Origin: Cyclaneusma minus | Taxonomy: Eukaryota > Ascomycota > Leotiomycetes > Marthamycetales > Marthamycetaceae | Direction of reading: 5' to 3' | Length of the DNA stretch: 64,000 nt | NCBI GenBank assembly: GCA_037179335.1 | Contig: JAKZHN010000006.1 | Coordinates: 496,001 to 560,000, forward strand | Part shown: piece after piece, positions 1 to 10,390 of the stretch | Numbering within the stretch: position 1 is the first letter of the stretch | How the letters are laid out: every line of letters begins with the position of its first letter | The notes under the pieces: model-generated | The model's input: only the letters and a program-made list of their open reading frames with translations | Database searches by the model: none | Told to the model about the DNA's origin: nothing | Position numbers and translations under genes: made by a program

Positions 1-1576
1 ACTTCGGACTTTCTTGCTCTTCTTCACGCGAGTTAAATCACATGACACCTGCCGACTTGAGGCTGGGGTAGCTCTCTACCGAGACGAGGACTATATATAG
101 GTCCCTGAAACACACTTCTGGAACCTTACACTGGCACAGATCTCTGTTCGTGCGCATGTGCTCGAGTACAAGGTCGAAGAAGACATCTGCGACTGTAAAT
201 TGCGTACACTGTCCGTTGCATGAGCAGTGTGACTGATGGCTGCTGCTCCAAGATACCTCTTCTTTTCTTAGTGAACTTGGTAATGGCAATGGCGCATTGC
301 TAGCTGCCAGTGACCCAGTGCTAACATGACAGCAAAACGCCTGCTCGGTGAGTGGTGGGAGACGCGGCGGTAATGAGTGAAGACGGCAGCAGGTATCCAA
401 TTGCGAGATTGAAAAAAAGTGCTTTGAAAAATGAAGTTGGAGAGTCTTGTTTCTCTGGATTTGGAAGCTTATTCATGCTGCGGGCAGTCGTCTCTAGGTC
501 CAATAGTGATTTGATTCATCTTGAGATTTCTGGTTCACTGACTTCAGGGGACCCAGGCCCTTTTATACCCTAAACCCCTTATCCTTTACCGCAAAAGTCG
601 AACAAGCTGCTTCGGGGCAAGTCACGTGACCAGACTTCAACCCATGAAATGAATCTCAACATCGAGGAATGATGATCATCTCATCTTCCTGGAGGAATTT
701 CATTATGCGATATTCAAAGAAAAAAAAGGAAATTTAAAGAATAGAGTAGACTCGTTTTGACAGGAGGAAAAACAGACTTGCCTCAAGGTCAGCCCAGCGG
801 CTCATTCCTTCGTTTTCCACATTTCCTTGTGGACTTGGTGGTGACGATGCTTTGGTAGAGTCTCTCACCTCAAGCTGAAGTCTGGTGTGCTCTCGCGCAC
901 TCACCGGAACTCGCTCCGCAATGGAACCTACCAAGTTCAGCCTCTTGAGCAGAAAATCGAGAATACCACCTGTGTCATCGCATATGTAGGTTGTTGTTTT
1001 CCCCAAGTCGCGGTTCGCGCTCCGTCCAAACGACATGTTCTCGCAGCCCCACATTTCCCTCCCGCTTGTCGCACAGCCACTCATCCCATTGGCCGACGCG
1101 GCCGCCTCTTATCGCACTGACAACTATGTGTTTACATCTAGCCTCATCGGGCACTGTGTTTTGATCTGCAACTGAATTGACTTCGCGGTCTGAACCCGGT
1201 CACAAGGACTGGAGAAGAGCACAGCACGGTGGGCCTGCAGCTAAGCTACAGGGGGTTGTTTACTTTGATGACTCTTCTCGCCTTTCCTTGTTTTCTTGGT
1301 CAAAAGCCTCTCGACGCGACGTGCTGTTTTTGTTGATTTCGCCGGCTGTATTTATCAAGCTTGTTGTTGCTCTGCCAAGGGAGCTAAGCAAGACTCGTCG
1401 GCGATATACAATACTCGACCTCCACTGTGGCAAGTCAGAAGGCTTTCGCCGTTCCATCCGTGCTCTGTCGCATCCCTCGACAGCTGTCACTTCCTCGAGC
1501 TTCAAACCTTCTATCGGAAATTTGGATACTACCCTCTTATCACCACCCCACCTGCTGAGCGGAAACCTCTTTCAAA
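1..1576. other. Left-end intergenic region, no gene assigned
   Basis: I see no reading frame here with recognisable protein character. A TATAAAAG sequence lies on the minus strand near 556-563, in a context resembling the TATA-bearing units at 27-38 kb. A TATATATA lies near 93-100. The last few hundred bases are presumably the promoter and 5' leader of the coiled-coil gene starting at 1577. Confidence 0.5.
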
Positions 1577-4144
1577 ATGGACGTCGATATAGTCGATGAC
1601 AGACCCTTGGCAGTCCGTCGCTCCCGCCGCAGCAGCATTGGCGTCGCCGCCGCCAAATCCTCCCACCGAACCCTCAACATATCCACACCACCCTCCACTC
1701 CCCGCCGGACCCGTTCTCGCAACCCCAGTGCCAAAACGCCCTCCCAGACCCGTTCCCGCACAAACAAGAAACGCGTCCGTTTCTCCGACCCCGGACCCTC
1801 TATCCAAAATGACGAACTCGAGGAAGTATCATCAACCGGTCTGACACCATTTGTTTCTCGCGCATCGCTGTCTTATGTCGCTACTCCACGATCCAGCGGG
1901 AAGGCCTCCTTGGTGAAGACCAAGAGACGCAATTCCACGTCGCATAATATGAAATTGTGGAATTTGGCCACGGATAGGGAACAGGGAACGCTGGCTGGGA
2001 CGGTGCAGTTTGAGCCAATACGCCAGGTGCTTTCGGGGAGGGTGAAGAGGAGGATAAGAAGGAACAACCTCAGTGAAGAGATTGAAAGATGGAATGCAGA
2101 AAAAAGAGCTGAGAAACGTGAGGTCACAGAACTCAAGGAGAGTGTGAAGCGGTTGAGTGAGGAGCTGCAGGCTGTTAGGCAGGAGAGAGAAGCTAGTGTG
2201 CAGAACGATATTGAAAGCGCGAACCAGGAGGATGACCAAGCAAATAAGGTGCGAGAGCTTGAGGCTGAGATTGAGAAGATGAGGGAACAGTTGAGCAGAA
2301 AGGAAAATGCGAAAGAGTGGGCGCTGGCAGATAGAGGCTCCGAGATGCAAGATGAGGATGCATTCATCATGGAGGATGATGATGAGATGATGCGGGACTA
2401 TGAAATCGCGGTTGATGACGACGACGACCGAACGATTCCCTTCGACATCATGTCCAGCAGCCCAGCACGACCCAGTCATCACGCCCGCCATGCCAGTTTC
2501 TCAAAAGGCGGCTATCATCTCGGTCTCGACGCCGAAGAGACCTTCGAACAATCCTTCCCATCTCCTCCATCCACAGTGCCCAACACTCCCCTCATCCCGC
2601 AAAAAATCCCCGTCTCTTCCACTTCCACGTCCACCCAAGCCTCCCTACCAGACCCCGAGAAAACTCGTCTAGAGGAACAGCTTGAAACTCTCCGCTCCGA
2701 ACTCGCAACCCTAGCATCTCACCTCGAATCCACCACCACCCAACACGAGCGTCTCGCCACCAAACTAAACACCTTTACCAATGCATCTACCTCCTTCTCA
2801 TCATCATCCACCAGCACCATCCCCTCCACCTCCCAATCCCTCGACATCGCCCTCGACGAAGTCCTCACCGCCCTCGCCCTCTCCCAATCCCGCGAAGCCT
2901 CCTCCTCATCCACTCTCAAGACCCTAACCACTCAAATCACCGCCCTCCACTATCCCTCCTCACTCAGCCCCGATGCCACTCTCTCCTTAATATCTTCGCA
3001 ATTTCAGTCCGCACGCATTGAACTAGAACGCTTGATGCCTGGCGAACAAACCCTCGGTCTTTATGATAACTCCAAATTGCTTGATTTGTTGATGAAACGA
3101 CTCAGTGTCTTGGTGAAAACGTGTAAACGCCAGGAAGAGGATATCGATGAATACCACAGCATTGAGCAAAACCTACGCTCCCAGTTTGGTACTCGTATTG
3201 ATGTGTTGCGCAAAGTGCAAAGCGAGTTGCAAAATAGTGTGGAAGAGGCGAATGAGTTGAGAAATGAGGGGAGGGTGAAAGAAGGCGATAATGAGAGACT
3301 TAGAGGTGCGTTGGAGAAGTACAGAAAAGAAGTGCAGGGGATGGAGGGGCTGATTATGAGGGTGGAGAGTGAACATGGGGAGGTAGAGGCGCAGTTGAGG
3401 AATGAGCTTGAGAGAGCGGTGGCCGAGGGGACGAGAGCTGTGGGGAGAGAAAAGGAGAAGCATGAAAATACGAAGTATATGCTCGAGGGAAGTCAGAACT
3501 TGGCGGTGGAGTTGGAGGGGAGGTTGAATAGGTTGATGGGGGTGCTGGAGCCGCTGAAGGAGGAGTGTCGGGAGCTTGCGAATGCGAAAGAGAGTGCTAT
3601 GAGGGAATTGGAAAGGAATGCTAAGGAGATGCAGGATTTGCAGAACAGGGGTGAAGAGAGTGAGAAAGAGCATGGAGAGGCGCTTAAGCTGCGTGATGCG
3701 AGAGTGGCAGAACTGCAAGAGGAGGTTGAGAGGGTTAATGCGGTGTTGAAGAGTGCGCAAGATTCGATTGTGCAGCTGAGAAGGGAAAATGAAGGGTTGG
3801 AGAGGAGACTGAGTACGAGCAGGGAGGAGAGCCAGCTGGTTGTGGAGAGAATGAAGGGGCAGATTGAGGAGGTGTTGAGGAGCTCGATGGCGTTCTTCAC
3901 TGGAGATTCCAACGCCAATGGAGGAACTGCAGATGCGGCCGAGAAGAGACAGTCGTCGCTGGCTTCTGGTTCACTTCTGGATGGGAGGCTGGCGAGGAGG
4001 AAGAAGAGGAAGTATGATAGTGGATTGGGCTTTTTGGAGGAGAGTGAGGGGGAGGGGGGCGATGCTATGGTGGAGGATGAGCGTGAGCCTACTGCTACAT
4101 GTACTCCGGCTGATTCGATGGCGATGAGTTTCGAAATGTCTTGA
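1577..4144 (+). CDS. Large coiled-coil protein with basic N-terminus
   Basis: Single open frame of 855 aa, no intron needed. The first ~90 residues are basic and Ser/Thr/Pro-rich (RRSRRSS, TPRRTRSR) and end in KKRVRFSDPGP, followed by a short STGLTP motif. Coiled-coil segments, seen as Leu/Glu/Lys/Arg heptads, cover roughly residues 150-245, 355-395 and 510-790. A strongly acidic stretch (EDDDEMM, DDDDD) separates the first two. A basic cluster RRKKRKYDSG near the C-terminus could be a nuclear localisation signal. The architecture suits a structural or scaffold protein of the nucleus, spindle pole or kinetochore, but that is inference and I do not recognise a named family. RVRF fits the RVxF docking motif for protein phosphatase 1. 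The start is the first ATG of the frame, with AAA before it. Confidence 0.85.
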   Translation: MDVDIVDDRPLAVRRSRRSSIGVAAAKSSHRTLNISTPPSTPRRTRSRNPSAKTPSQTRSRTNKKRVRFSDPGPSIQNDELEEVSSTGLTPFVSRASLSYVATPRSSGKASLVKTKRRNSTSHNMKLWNLATDREQGTLAGTVQFEPIRQVLSGRVKRRIRRNNLSEEIERWNAEKRAEKREVTELKESVKRLSEELQAVRQEREASVQNDIESANQEDDQANKVRELEAEIEKMREQLSRKENAKEWALADRGSEMQDEDAFIMEDDDEMMRDYEIAVDDDDDRTIPFDIMSSSPARPSHHARHASFSKGGYHLGLDAEETFEQSFPSPPSTVPNTPLIPQKIPVSSTSTSTQASLPDPEKTRLEEQLETLRSELATLASHLESTTTQHERLATKLNTFTNASTSFSSSSTSTIPSTSQSLDIALDEVLTALALSQSREASSSSTLKTLTTQITALHYPSSLSPDATLSLISSQFQSARIELERLMPGEQTLGLYDNSKLLDLLMKRLSVLVKTCKRQEEDIDEYHSIEQNLRSQFGTRIDVLRKVQSELQNSVEEANELRNEGRVKEGDNERLRGALEKYRKEVQGMEGLIMRVESEHGEVEAQLRNELERAVAEGTRAVGREKEKHENTKYMLEGSQNLAVELEGRLNRLMGVLEPLKEECRELANAKESAMRELERNAKEMQDLQNRGEESEKEHGEALKLRDARVAELQEEVERVNAVLKSAQDSIVQLRRENEGLERRLSTSREESQLVVERMKGQIEEVLRSSMAFFTGDSNANGGTADAAEKRQSSLASGSLLDGRLARRKKRKYDSGLGFLEESEGEGGDAMVEDEREPTATCTPADSMAMSFEMS

Positions 4145-4636
4145 TGGGATGATGAGGATCGGATACATGTATGGATGATGGCAGACGGTAAACACGGCGC
4201 GCATTTCCTTTTGCCATGTTTCCCGAGTCACTGGGGTTTGGGTGTGATTGAGATATGGATATACATAAGGATATATGAGGATTGAATACTACGATTTTTT
4301 AACTGCAACATCATGGCTGCCGATTGACAGGATAGTCTTCATTCGACAGACCGGCTCCCACATAGTCGATGTGACGCCAAAGAAGCGTCAAACTGGGAAG
4401 CCACACTCACCGTCGTCCTGGTGATGTCATGTCGCACATCGTCCCATCCCACCGGTTTTCTTTGATCTACCCGCCTACCCGCTACCCCTCCATCTCGACC
4501 GATCTAAGATCTTTCCGAAGACCCATTCTCAGGTCCTATGAAGATTGCCAACATCACGACAGGTCACAAGCTCAGTTTCCGCGAACACTTGAAAGCCCGA
4601 ACCTCTCCGATTCCGAAGCAATCTACTTCATCCAAC
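4145..4636. other. Intergenic spacer between two plus-strand genes
   Basis: Holds the 3' end of the coiled-coil gene and the promoter and leader of the next gene. An in-frame upstream ATG at 4538 would extend the next protein by 33 residues with no family resemblance, so the ATG at 4637 is preferred. Nothing else seen. Confidence 0.4.
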
Positions 4637-5531
4637 ATGCCAGACACAGCACAAGTCAATCGCTCGTTGAGCACCATTAGAACGGAACTCGAATATTTGC
4701 GCGATGCAGGCATCTTGTCTCCTCCGCAGTTGCAGAGTATTATGGCCCAGCTTCCCGTGCGTATTCCTTCACGCTTCACTTGCTTCAACTAGCTTGTCTT
4801 GTTTGCTTCCCCCCAATCTTCCATCTCCCATTCCCGCAAATCTCCAGTTAGCCATCATCCAGCTGCCACAGCCATATTTCCCAAGTCCAACATACTTGCA
4901 CTTGGCTGAGGGGCTGGCTAACACCGCGCATCTAATAGCAGCAAAACGGCCAACCCTCGCAATACGTTGATCCTAAGTATGGCGGTGGGCCGCAGTATTC
5001 GCCCCAGATGCCAAGTCAGATAGCGCAGCAGGCGCAGGATCCGAATAATCCGGCGCATCCGGCGCATAAGAAGGTGTGTGTTTCTTTCCTCCCCGCCTCC
5101 TTCCCAATTCTCGCGACCGGTGATGGCTCGACGACGGCAAAGATGAGAAAGGAAAGAAGCAGGTGCTGGGTCTATGTTCAGCGGCGGTGGGGGAGTCAGC
5201 GAATATTCAAAGAATGATATTGGAATTTCAGAGAATGATTAATTATGCGTGGCTTTGCGAGAAGCGGGGCTAGGTTCGGAGAGATGGAACTTCGGAAGTG
5301 GGAAATTGATGCTTACCTACCTAGTGAATAATGCTGACGTTTGGGGATCGACGAATAGCATGGCGAGTGGGCGAAGAACATGGCGTCGAGGTTTGGACAG
5401 GCGGCGATGTTTGGCGCGGGAGCTACGTTTGGTGGCGATATGGTGAATGATGCTGTGAGTATATCCTCGTCGAGTTCTTTCTTCCCAGCGTTCCGGACTG
5501 ATGGGTTGGAATTCAGTTGCATGCGTTGTAG
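4637..5531 (+). CDS. 121-aa protein with Lsb1/Pin3-like N-terminal head, no SH3 domain
   Basis: Four exons: 4637-4756, 4939-5073, 5359-5454 and 5517-5531, all phase 0, giving 121 aa. The head contains NRSLSTIRTELEYLRDAG, closely like the start of the yeast Las17-binding proteins Lsb1 and Pin3 (NRSLTNIRTELEFL). The middle is Gln/Pro-rich (PQYSPQMPSQIAQQAQ) and the C-terminal part is a Gly/Ala-rich amphipathic stretch (WAKNMASRFGQAAMFGAGATFG). No SH3 domain follows the head within reach. The junctions are supported by continuous frame and GTGCGT, GTGTGT and GTGAGT donors. The second intron (285 bases) is long for this genome. Function unknown; a role in actin or prion-related assembly would be inference from the head alone. 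Confidence 0.75.
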
Positions 5532-5811
5532 AAATTGGATTCTGGACGGTGAGCTGTGTTGTGAGACGGAGTAAAGGCGAAGACTCGGCTCGGAGGCTAC
5601 AGTCAATGGAGAGGCATTGCTATTAGGGGCTTCGAGGCGGCTACTCGGTGGAACGATTGATCGTGATTTTCACAAACTCGAGTTTGAAGTCACAAAGTTG
5701 AAATTTTAGAATGAGGTCGTGATTCGTGAACCTGAAAGCTATACTCCTAACGCCATGCTAATGCGTACCTCGTGCTTGAGAGAACCCCACCTCCCCGGCC
5801 ATCATAAAAGA

Positions 5812-8002
5812 TCAAACAGTCTCCGTCCGCTTCACAGCAATCCCATTATGCAGATCCGGCGGACTCTTCCCATTCCGATACAACCACAACCGACTAAAAT
5901 GCTTAACCTTCAACTCCTCCGGCCCACCCCCATCTCTCCCATCATAAGTAACCGTCAGCGGCGTAACCGGACTCTCGGCATCCAGCACCTTCACCCTCTC
6001 CCTCCCCGCCGGCGCCGTATCAAAAAAGCTCTGTCCCAGCGTCTCCCTCGCCACACCTTTCCACAACTTCTCCGTCTGCAGCATCAACTTTCTGGTCGAT
6101 CTCTTGGTAATCCAATATTCATGTTCGTTCGAATTTCCATTGCCATTTGCATGTTTATTCCGATTCATCCCCTCCCTTTCTTTCTCTTTCTTCTTCTCCA
6201 TCGCAAGCATAGCATTCACCCCATCGTCCCCCCTATCAGGACTCACAGTACTAATCTTCATCTCCATGAACGCATTATTTTCCTTGCAGTAAGGCCTAGG
6301 GTGCGGGTCGTCTGGTGTGGGCAGCGGAAAATGCAGCGGAAACATCAAGTCCAAATAATGCTGATCAAGCTGATGACCCCCTACGCCCGGCCTTTCAAAA
6401 ACGCGACCCATAAACGCCGTCTTCTGCACCTCCATCTCCTGCCCTAGTACCTTCTCAGCCCTGCTCTTCGGCTTCGTAAAATTCAGCACTCCCCAGCGTG
6501 CCACAAAATCCGTCTCATTGGCATAATGTTCAATATACCTAATAACCTTTCCATTACTTGACGTGATTTTGTTTTGCGCGTTGGCGGCGAAGGAGGATGA
6601 TTGGGCCGAGCGGGATAGGTAGGGATTGTTGAAGTGGTTGGCGGCGTTGCCGAAGGTGTATATTTCTAGTTTTAGCAGCAGGTCTTGGGGCATTTCTTGG
6701 AGCAGCCAGTCGATTATCATGCCGCCTTCGATGGCACCTTGGGAGTGCATGATGAAGATTATGCGGGTGAGAGAGGGGTCGTAGAGCTTGCGTTTTACGA
6801 GGGTGTAGCAGGTGCGGACGTCGGCGGTGGCGTAGTCGAGGTTGCGTTGGATGAGGCATTGGAGGACGTCGAAGATTACGCCGCTTCTGTTGGGGGTGTT
6901 AGATGAGTTTGGGGGTTTGGATTTGTGGGGTACGAAGAAAATTTGGGGGGTTGTCGGAAACCGTCATGGGGAGAAGTTTGGAAAGAATGCGAGGATGAGA
7001 CAGGAAGTGAGACATGGTAGGGGTCTTACGTCTTATTGTGGATTCCGAGGACGGGACGCCCGAATGTGAGGGCGAGTCTGTTGATGTTGTTCTGAAGCCA
7101 GTGGTGACTAGAAGGGGTCAGCAGACGCTTCATGATCACGTGAGAAATCACCTCGACTCACCCAACAGCAACGCCGTTCAAGAAAATCCACTGCTCGTGG
7201 TCGAATTTTGGATTTGGAATGGTCAAATCTGCTTGAGACTCATATTCCAGCTTGAATCCATTCAATAGTAAGGTGCAGATTGCCCAGTTGATGAACATCG
7301 AGGTTCCGAACAAGATGAATGACAGCCAGGCGGGAATGGGGAAGAGAATGCAGAACGGGATGAGGAGGAAGATGATGCCGAGCTGGTAGATGAAGAGGAA
7401 TAAATGGATAAGTATGTCGGCGACATTGCGGGGGTCCTTGAGGTTGAGTTCGTCGTAGAGTCCTGGTGGTATTGGTTTGAGAGGTACGGCGACGTAGATG
7501 ATGTAGGGGAGCTGTTTGAAGAATGACAGGATGTCCGCTATGAACAAGGTCCATGGTGAGCGGTAGTCTAGATGCTCATCGGAATCAAGGTCTTCGCCGC
7601 CCAACTGGGAGCCGTAGAAATTGATTGTGCTCATGTCGGGAATCGAGGCAGATGAGACCACCTGTCCGGTGCTGTTGTTTTCGATATTGTCCAGGTGAAC
7701 GCCCGGCTGTGTCGATATTAAGGGAAGCAAGACGTAGGAGAGGGAAAAGAAAGGAAGAGGAAACGGGAGATCGCGAAAGAGAAGATATCCAGTCCGGTAC
7801 TTATGTTTTGTATCGACAGAAGTGCAAATAAGGCTGGGGAAGGCAGAAGGTAGAGATCATCTGCCAGACCTACCGAATTGACGGTAATAGAGACATTCTG
7901 TACGTATTCTAGACCCCACACATATGTGACAGGCTGAGACTGAGAGCCGTGCGGGAGGTCAAGTGGCCAATCGATGAGCTGCATTTGCGGTGTCCTAGGC
8001 AC
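5812..8002 (-). CDS. Membrane-anchored alpha/beta-hydrolase (lipase-like)
   Basis: Four exons on the minus strand: 8002-7874, 7706-7162, 7107-7030 and 6886-5812, giving about 608 aa. Two or three hydrophobic segments lie in exon 2 (around ILIHLFLFIYQLGIIFLLIPF and AWLSFILFGTSMFINWAI). The conserved HHWLQNNINRLAL and RPVLGIHNKT blocks follow, then the nucleophile elbow I-M-H-S-Q-G with the likely catalytic Ser near residue 299. The C-terminal third has an Asn/Lys-rich low-complexity insert (KHANGNGNSNEHE). The fold suggests a serine hydrolase acting at a membrane; substrate unknown. Exon junctions keep frame and use GTAGGT, GTGAGT and GTAAGA donors. The start is the least certain part: 8002 is the only ATG that leads into exon 1 in frame, but a further upstream exon cannot be excluded. 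Confidence 0.75.
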
Positions 8003-10051
8003 AGCTGAACAATATTGTGTTCAGCCAACAAGACGGCTGTACCCTTCGGGTGGTTCAGCCTCAGCCGATGATCGTCGAGGAGATCTATTGTTGTCATAGG
8101 CAGAATCGCGAGAGAGGAGGCTGGAGAAGGGTGGCAGGCAATGATGTCCTAGCTGACTAATACCTGACCAATCAGAACTAAAGACTTCGCTGTTCAACTG
8201 TCCTCACCATAACCAACCAGCCTAACGATGCTCAACGATCCGACCGGCAACCACAGCTCAATACCGAACCCGTGGTCTTCGAGGCCTTGAACTCACGGGC
8301 GAGTCCAACCGAAGCAGTCGCGAAAGGGGAAAGTTCCATCGTGCATCGCGCGAAACCACTGTGCGACGATCTGTGTTGACCGTTTGGACCTGAGCTGGCG
8401 AGGTCGTTCGCCAATACTAAGACTAGTACGCCGATCCAGAACACGAGTGTGGAAAGGTGATGTGCCGCGGGCGACTTTGGGAGCCTGTTCAGAATCAGCC
8501 AGCCTGTCCTGAGTACGGGGTGTTATGCAGCAGCAGAGGCGGAGCAGGGACGCGACGCTGTGGTGCCTAGGAGGTGCGAATCAGGGCCTCAGGGTGGTGG
8601 CTTTGTGTGTGCGAGGCCTCGGTACAGGGAAAAGGAAAGGTGAAGCATTGGACGATGACTTGGGAATGTGCGGAGAGGATTGGGAATAGAGAGCTTGAGG
8701 ATGGGCGGAGAGCGTTGAATATAGAAAGCTTGGGTGGGATGGATCAGAGATACAATCGGTAGGTCGCCAGTTTTCTCTGTCGTCTGTGTGCCAGTGGCAA
8801 TCTTAGGTCTGGACTTCAGTCAGTTTTCTGCTTGGTTTGGCACAGTTGCGAGCAGATTGACTAGGAGAGTTCACGTTCGTTCTGCAGTTGCGGTTGTTTT
8901 AGTCGAAGTGCTTGCGCCGGAAACCTCCTCTAAGCGAGTAGTACATGGACCCAAATGGCTGAGCAGTTGGCATCGGTAATTCCTGGCTCAGTTGGCTTGC
9001 CAGCTGTGCTTTCGCTGTGGACTCGGACTTCGACGGCGGCAGTCCAAGGTGTCCGGCAAGTGCAGGTTCGATTCGGCGGACCAGCAAGTAAAACATATCG
9101 GAGTTTTCTTCTCTCAACCATTTCGGAGGTTGAGTCTTCTTTTGCTTTTTTTGTTTTTGTTTTTAGAAACAAAAAAAGGTGGTTGGTCATATTTTCAGAC
9201 ACTTTCCCTGCTTGTTGGAATATGGGTGGTGACTGGAGGTTACTGTTGAAGGAGGAGCCTCGTTGACGGAGCTCATCCTTATGCCCCAGCAAGCTGCGCC
9301 CAGTGCATCCGCCTGGCAGGCAGCAGCCGCGTGGGCAAACAGCTATCCCATTTGAATATGGGAGCAACCGGTAATTGGAGTTGGCATCCTTTCGTCTCTA
9401 CCTTGGTGGAGACGAGTTCCAGTAATCACATATTCATGTCGACGTTACTCTCTCTGTCTTGGAACCACTTCCAGACAAGGGATGAGAACTAAGCTCAACC
9501 ACAGCAGAAAGACCAAACTCTTCCTCACACCCATGCCGAAGACAGATACGACCGCGCCTCGAGCAGGTGCCTGCTTCATGCGCAGCTCAATACTGCAGAA
9601 CAGCGCAGACATTGCTCGAGAAGCTGGTTGGAAGTTCTGACTTGGCAGTCAAGCTTGGGCACGAGATGCACTGATAGCTTGCTTGACTCGGAGACGATAC
9701 CAAGCGCCACGCAAGGCTCAGAGAACTTCGAAGGCATGTTGCTTTCTTGGGATGATCGGTATGGAATACACAATGCAGGCATTACGAAACGGTAGACCTT
9801 CTCAGCTTGTGAGATGTTCTCCCGACAACTGAATCACTTCGGAAAGAAGTGGACTGCGGTCTAGATTAGTTCACAATCACGGCGCTGGGAAGTATTTACA
9901 CCAACATTCACCTTCGAATATCGATACAAAGACTCGCACATTCATTCTATCAAGGTAAATCGAAAATTCCCCTTCCACCTCGGCCACTCTCCGCTCTCTA
10001 CACTCCACATACCAGCTACAGACTAGTGTCTTCATCTGGTTTTTAGCAACA
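8003..10051. other. Intergenic region, no gene assigned
   Basis: Open frames here are short, overlap on both strands and lack protein character. A T-rich stretch followed by a complementary A-rich run lies at 9137-9178. The segment 9569-9586 has an 18-base match at 10755-10772, on the other side of the secreted-protein gene. Confidence 0.4.
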
Positions 10052-10390
10052 ATGCGTTTCTCCACCACCATCGCCATCGCAGCATCAGTGTTTTTCCAGC
10101 AAGCACATACCGCAGACTGCGGCACACACACCGGCGGTCTCCCCAAGGACGAACCCTCCGTCCAAAACACCATCAAACAAATCTGCATCAACACAGCCTG
10201 TGGCGGGGCTTCCTCCGTCGGCGTAGACACGAATGCCAGAAAATCAGAAATTTTCGACACCGCAGTGTGCCCGGCAGACTGCTACAATGCACTGTATGAC
10301 ATCTACAATCAGTGCTTGCTGAGCGGATATGAGAGTGGCACTTGGGATTGTGACGAACAGTGGTACTGGCTGTGGTCGGAAATGAACTAG
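10052..10390 (+). CDS. Small secreted cysteine-containing protein (candidate effector)
   Basis: Intronless frame of 112 aa. The N-terminus MRFSTTIAIAASVFFQQAHTA is a clear signal peptide with likely cleavage after HTA. The mature part is about 92 aa with seven cysteines (contexts ADCG, QICI, TACGG, AVCP, ADCY, NQCL, WDCD), an odd number for a fully disulphide-bonded protein. The C-terminus is aromatic (WYWLW). I recognise no family. Short length, signal peptide, cysteine content and position in a gene-poor stretch fit fungal small secreted proteins, some of which are effectors; that role is inference. Related non-coding segments lie on both sides. Confidence 0.7.
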   Translation: MRFSTTIAIAASVFFQQAHTADCGTHTGGLPKDEPSVQNTIKQICINTACGGASSVGVDTNARKSEIFDTAVCPADCYNALYDIYNQCLLSGYESGTWDCDEQWYWLWSEMN

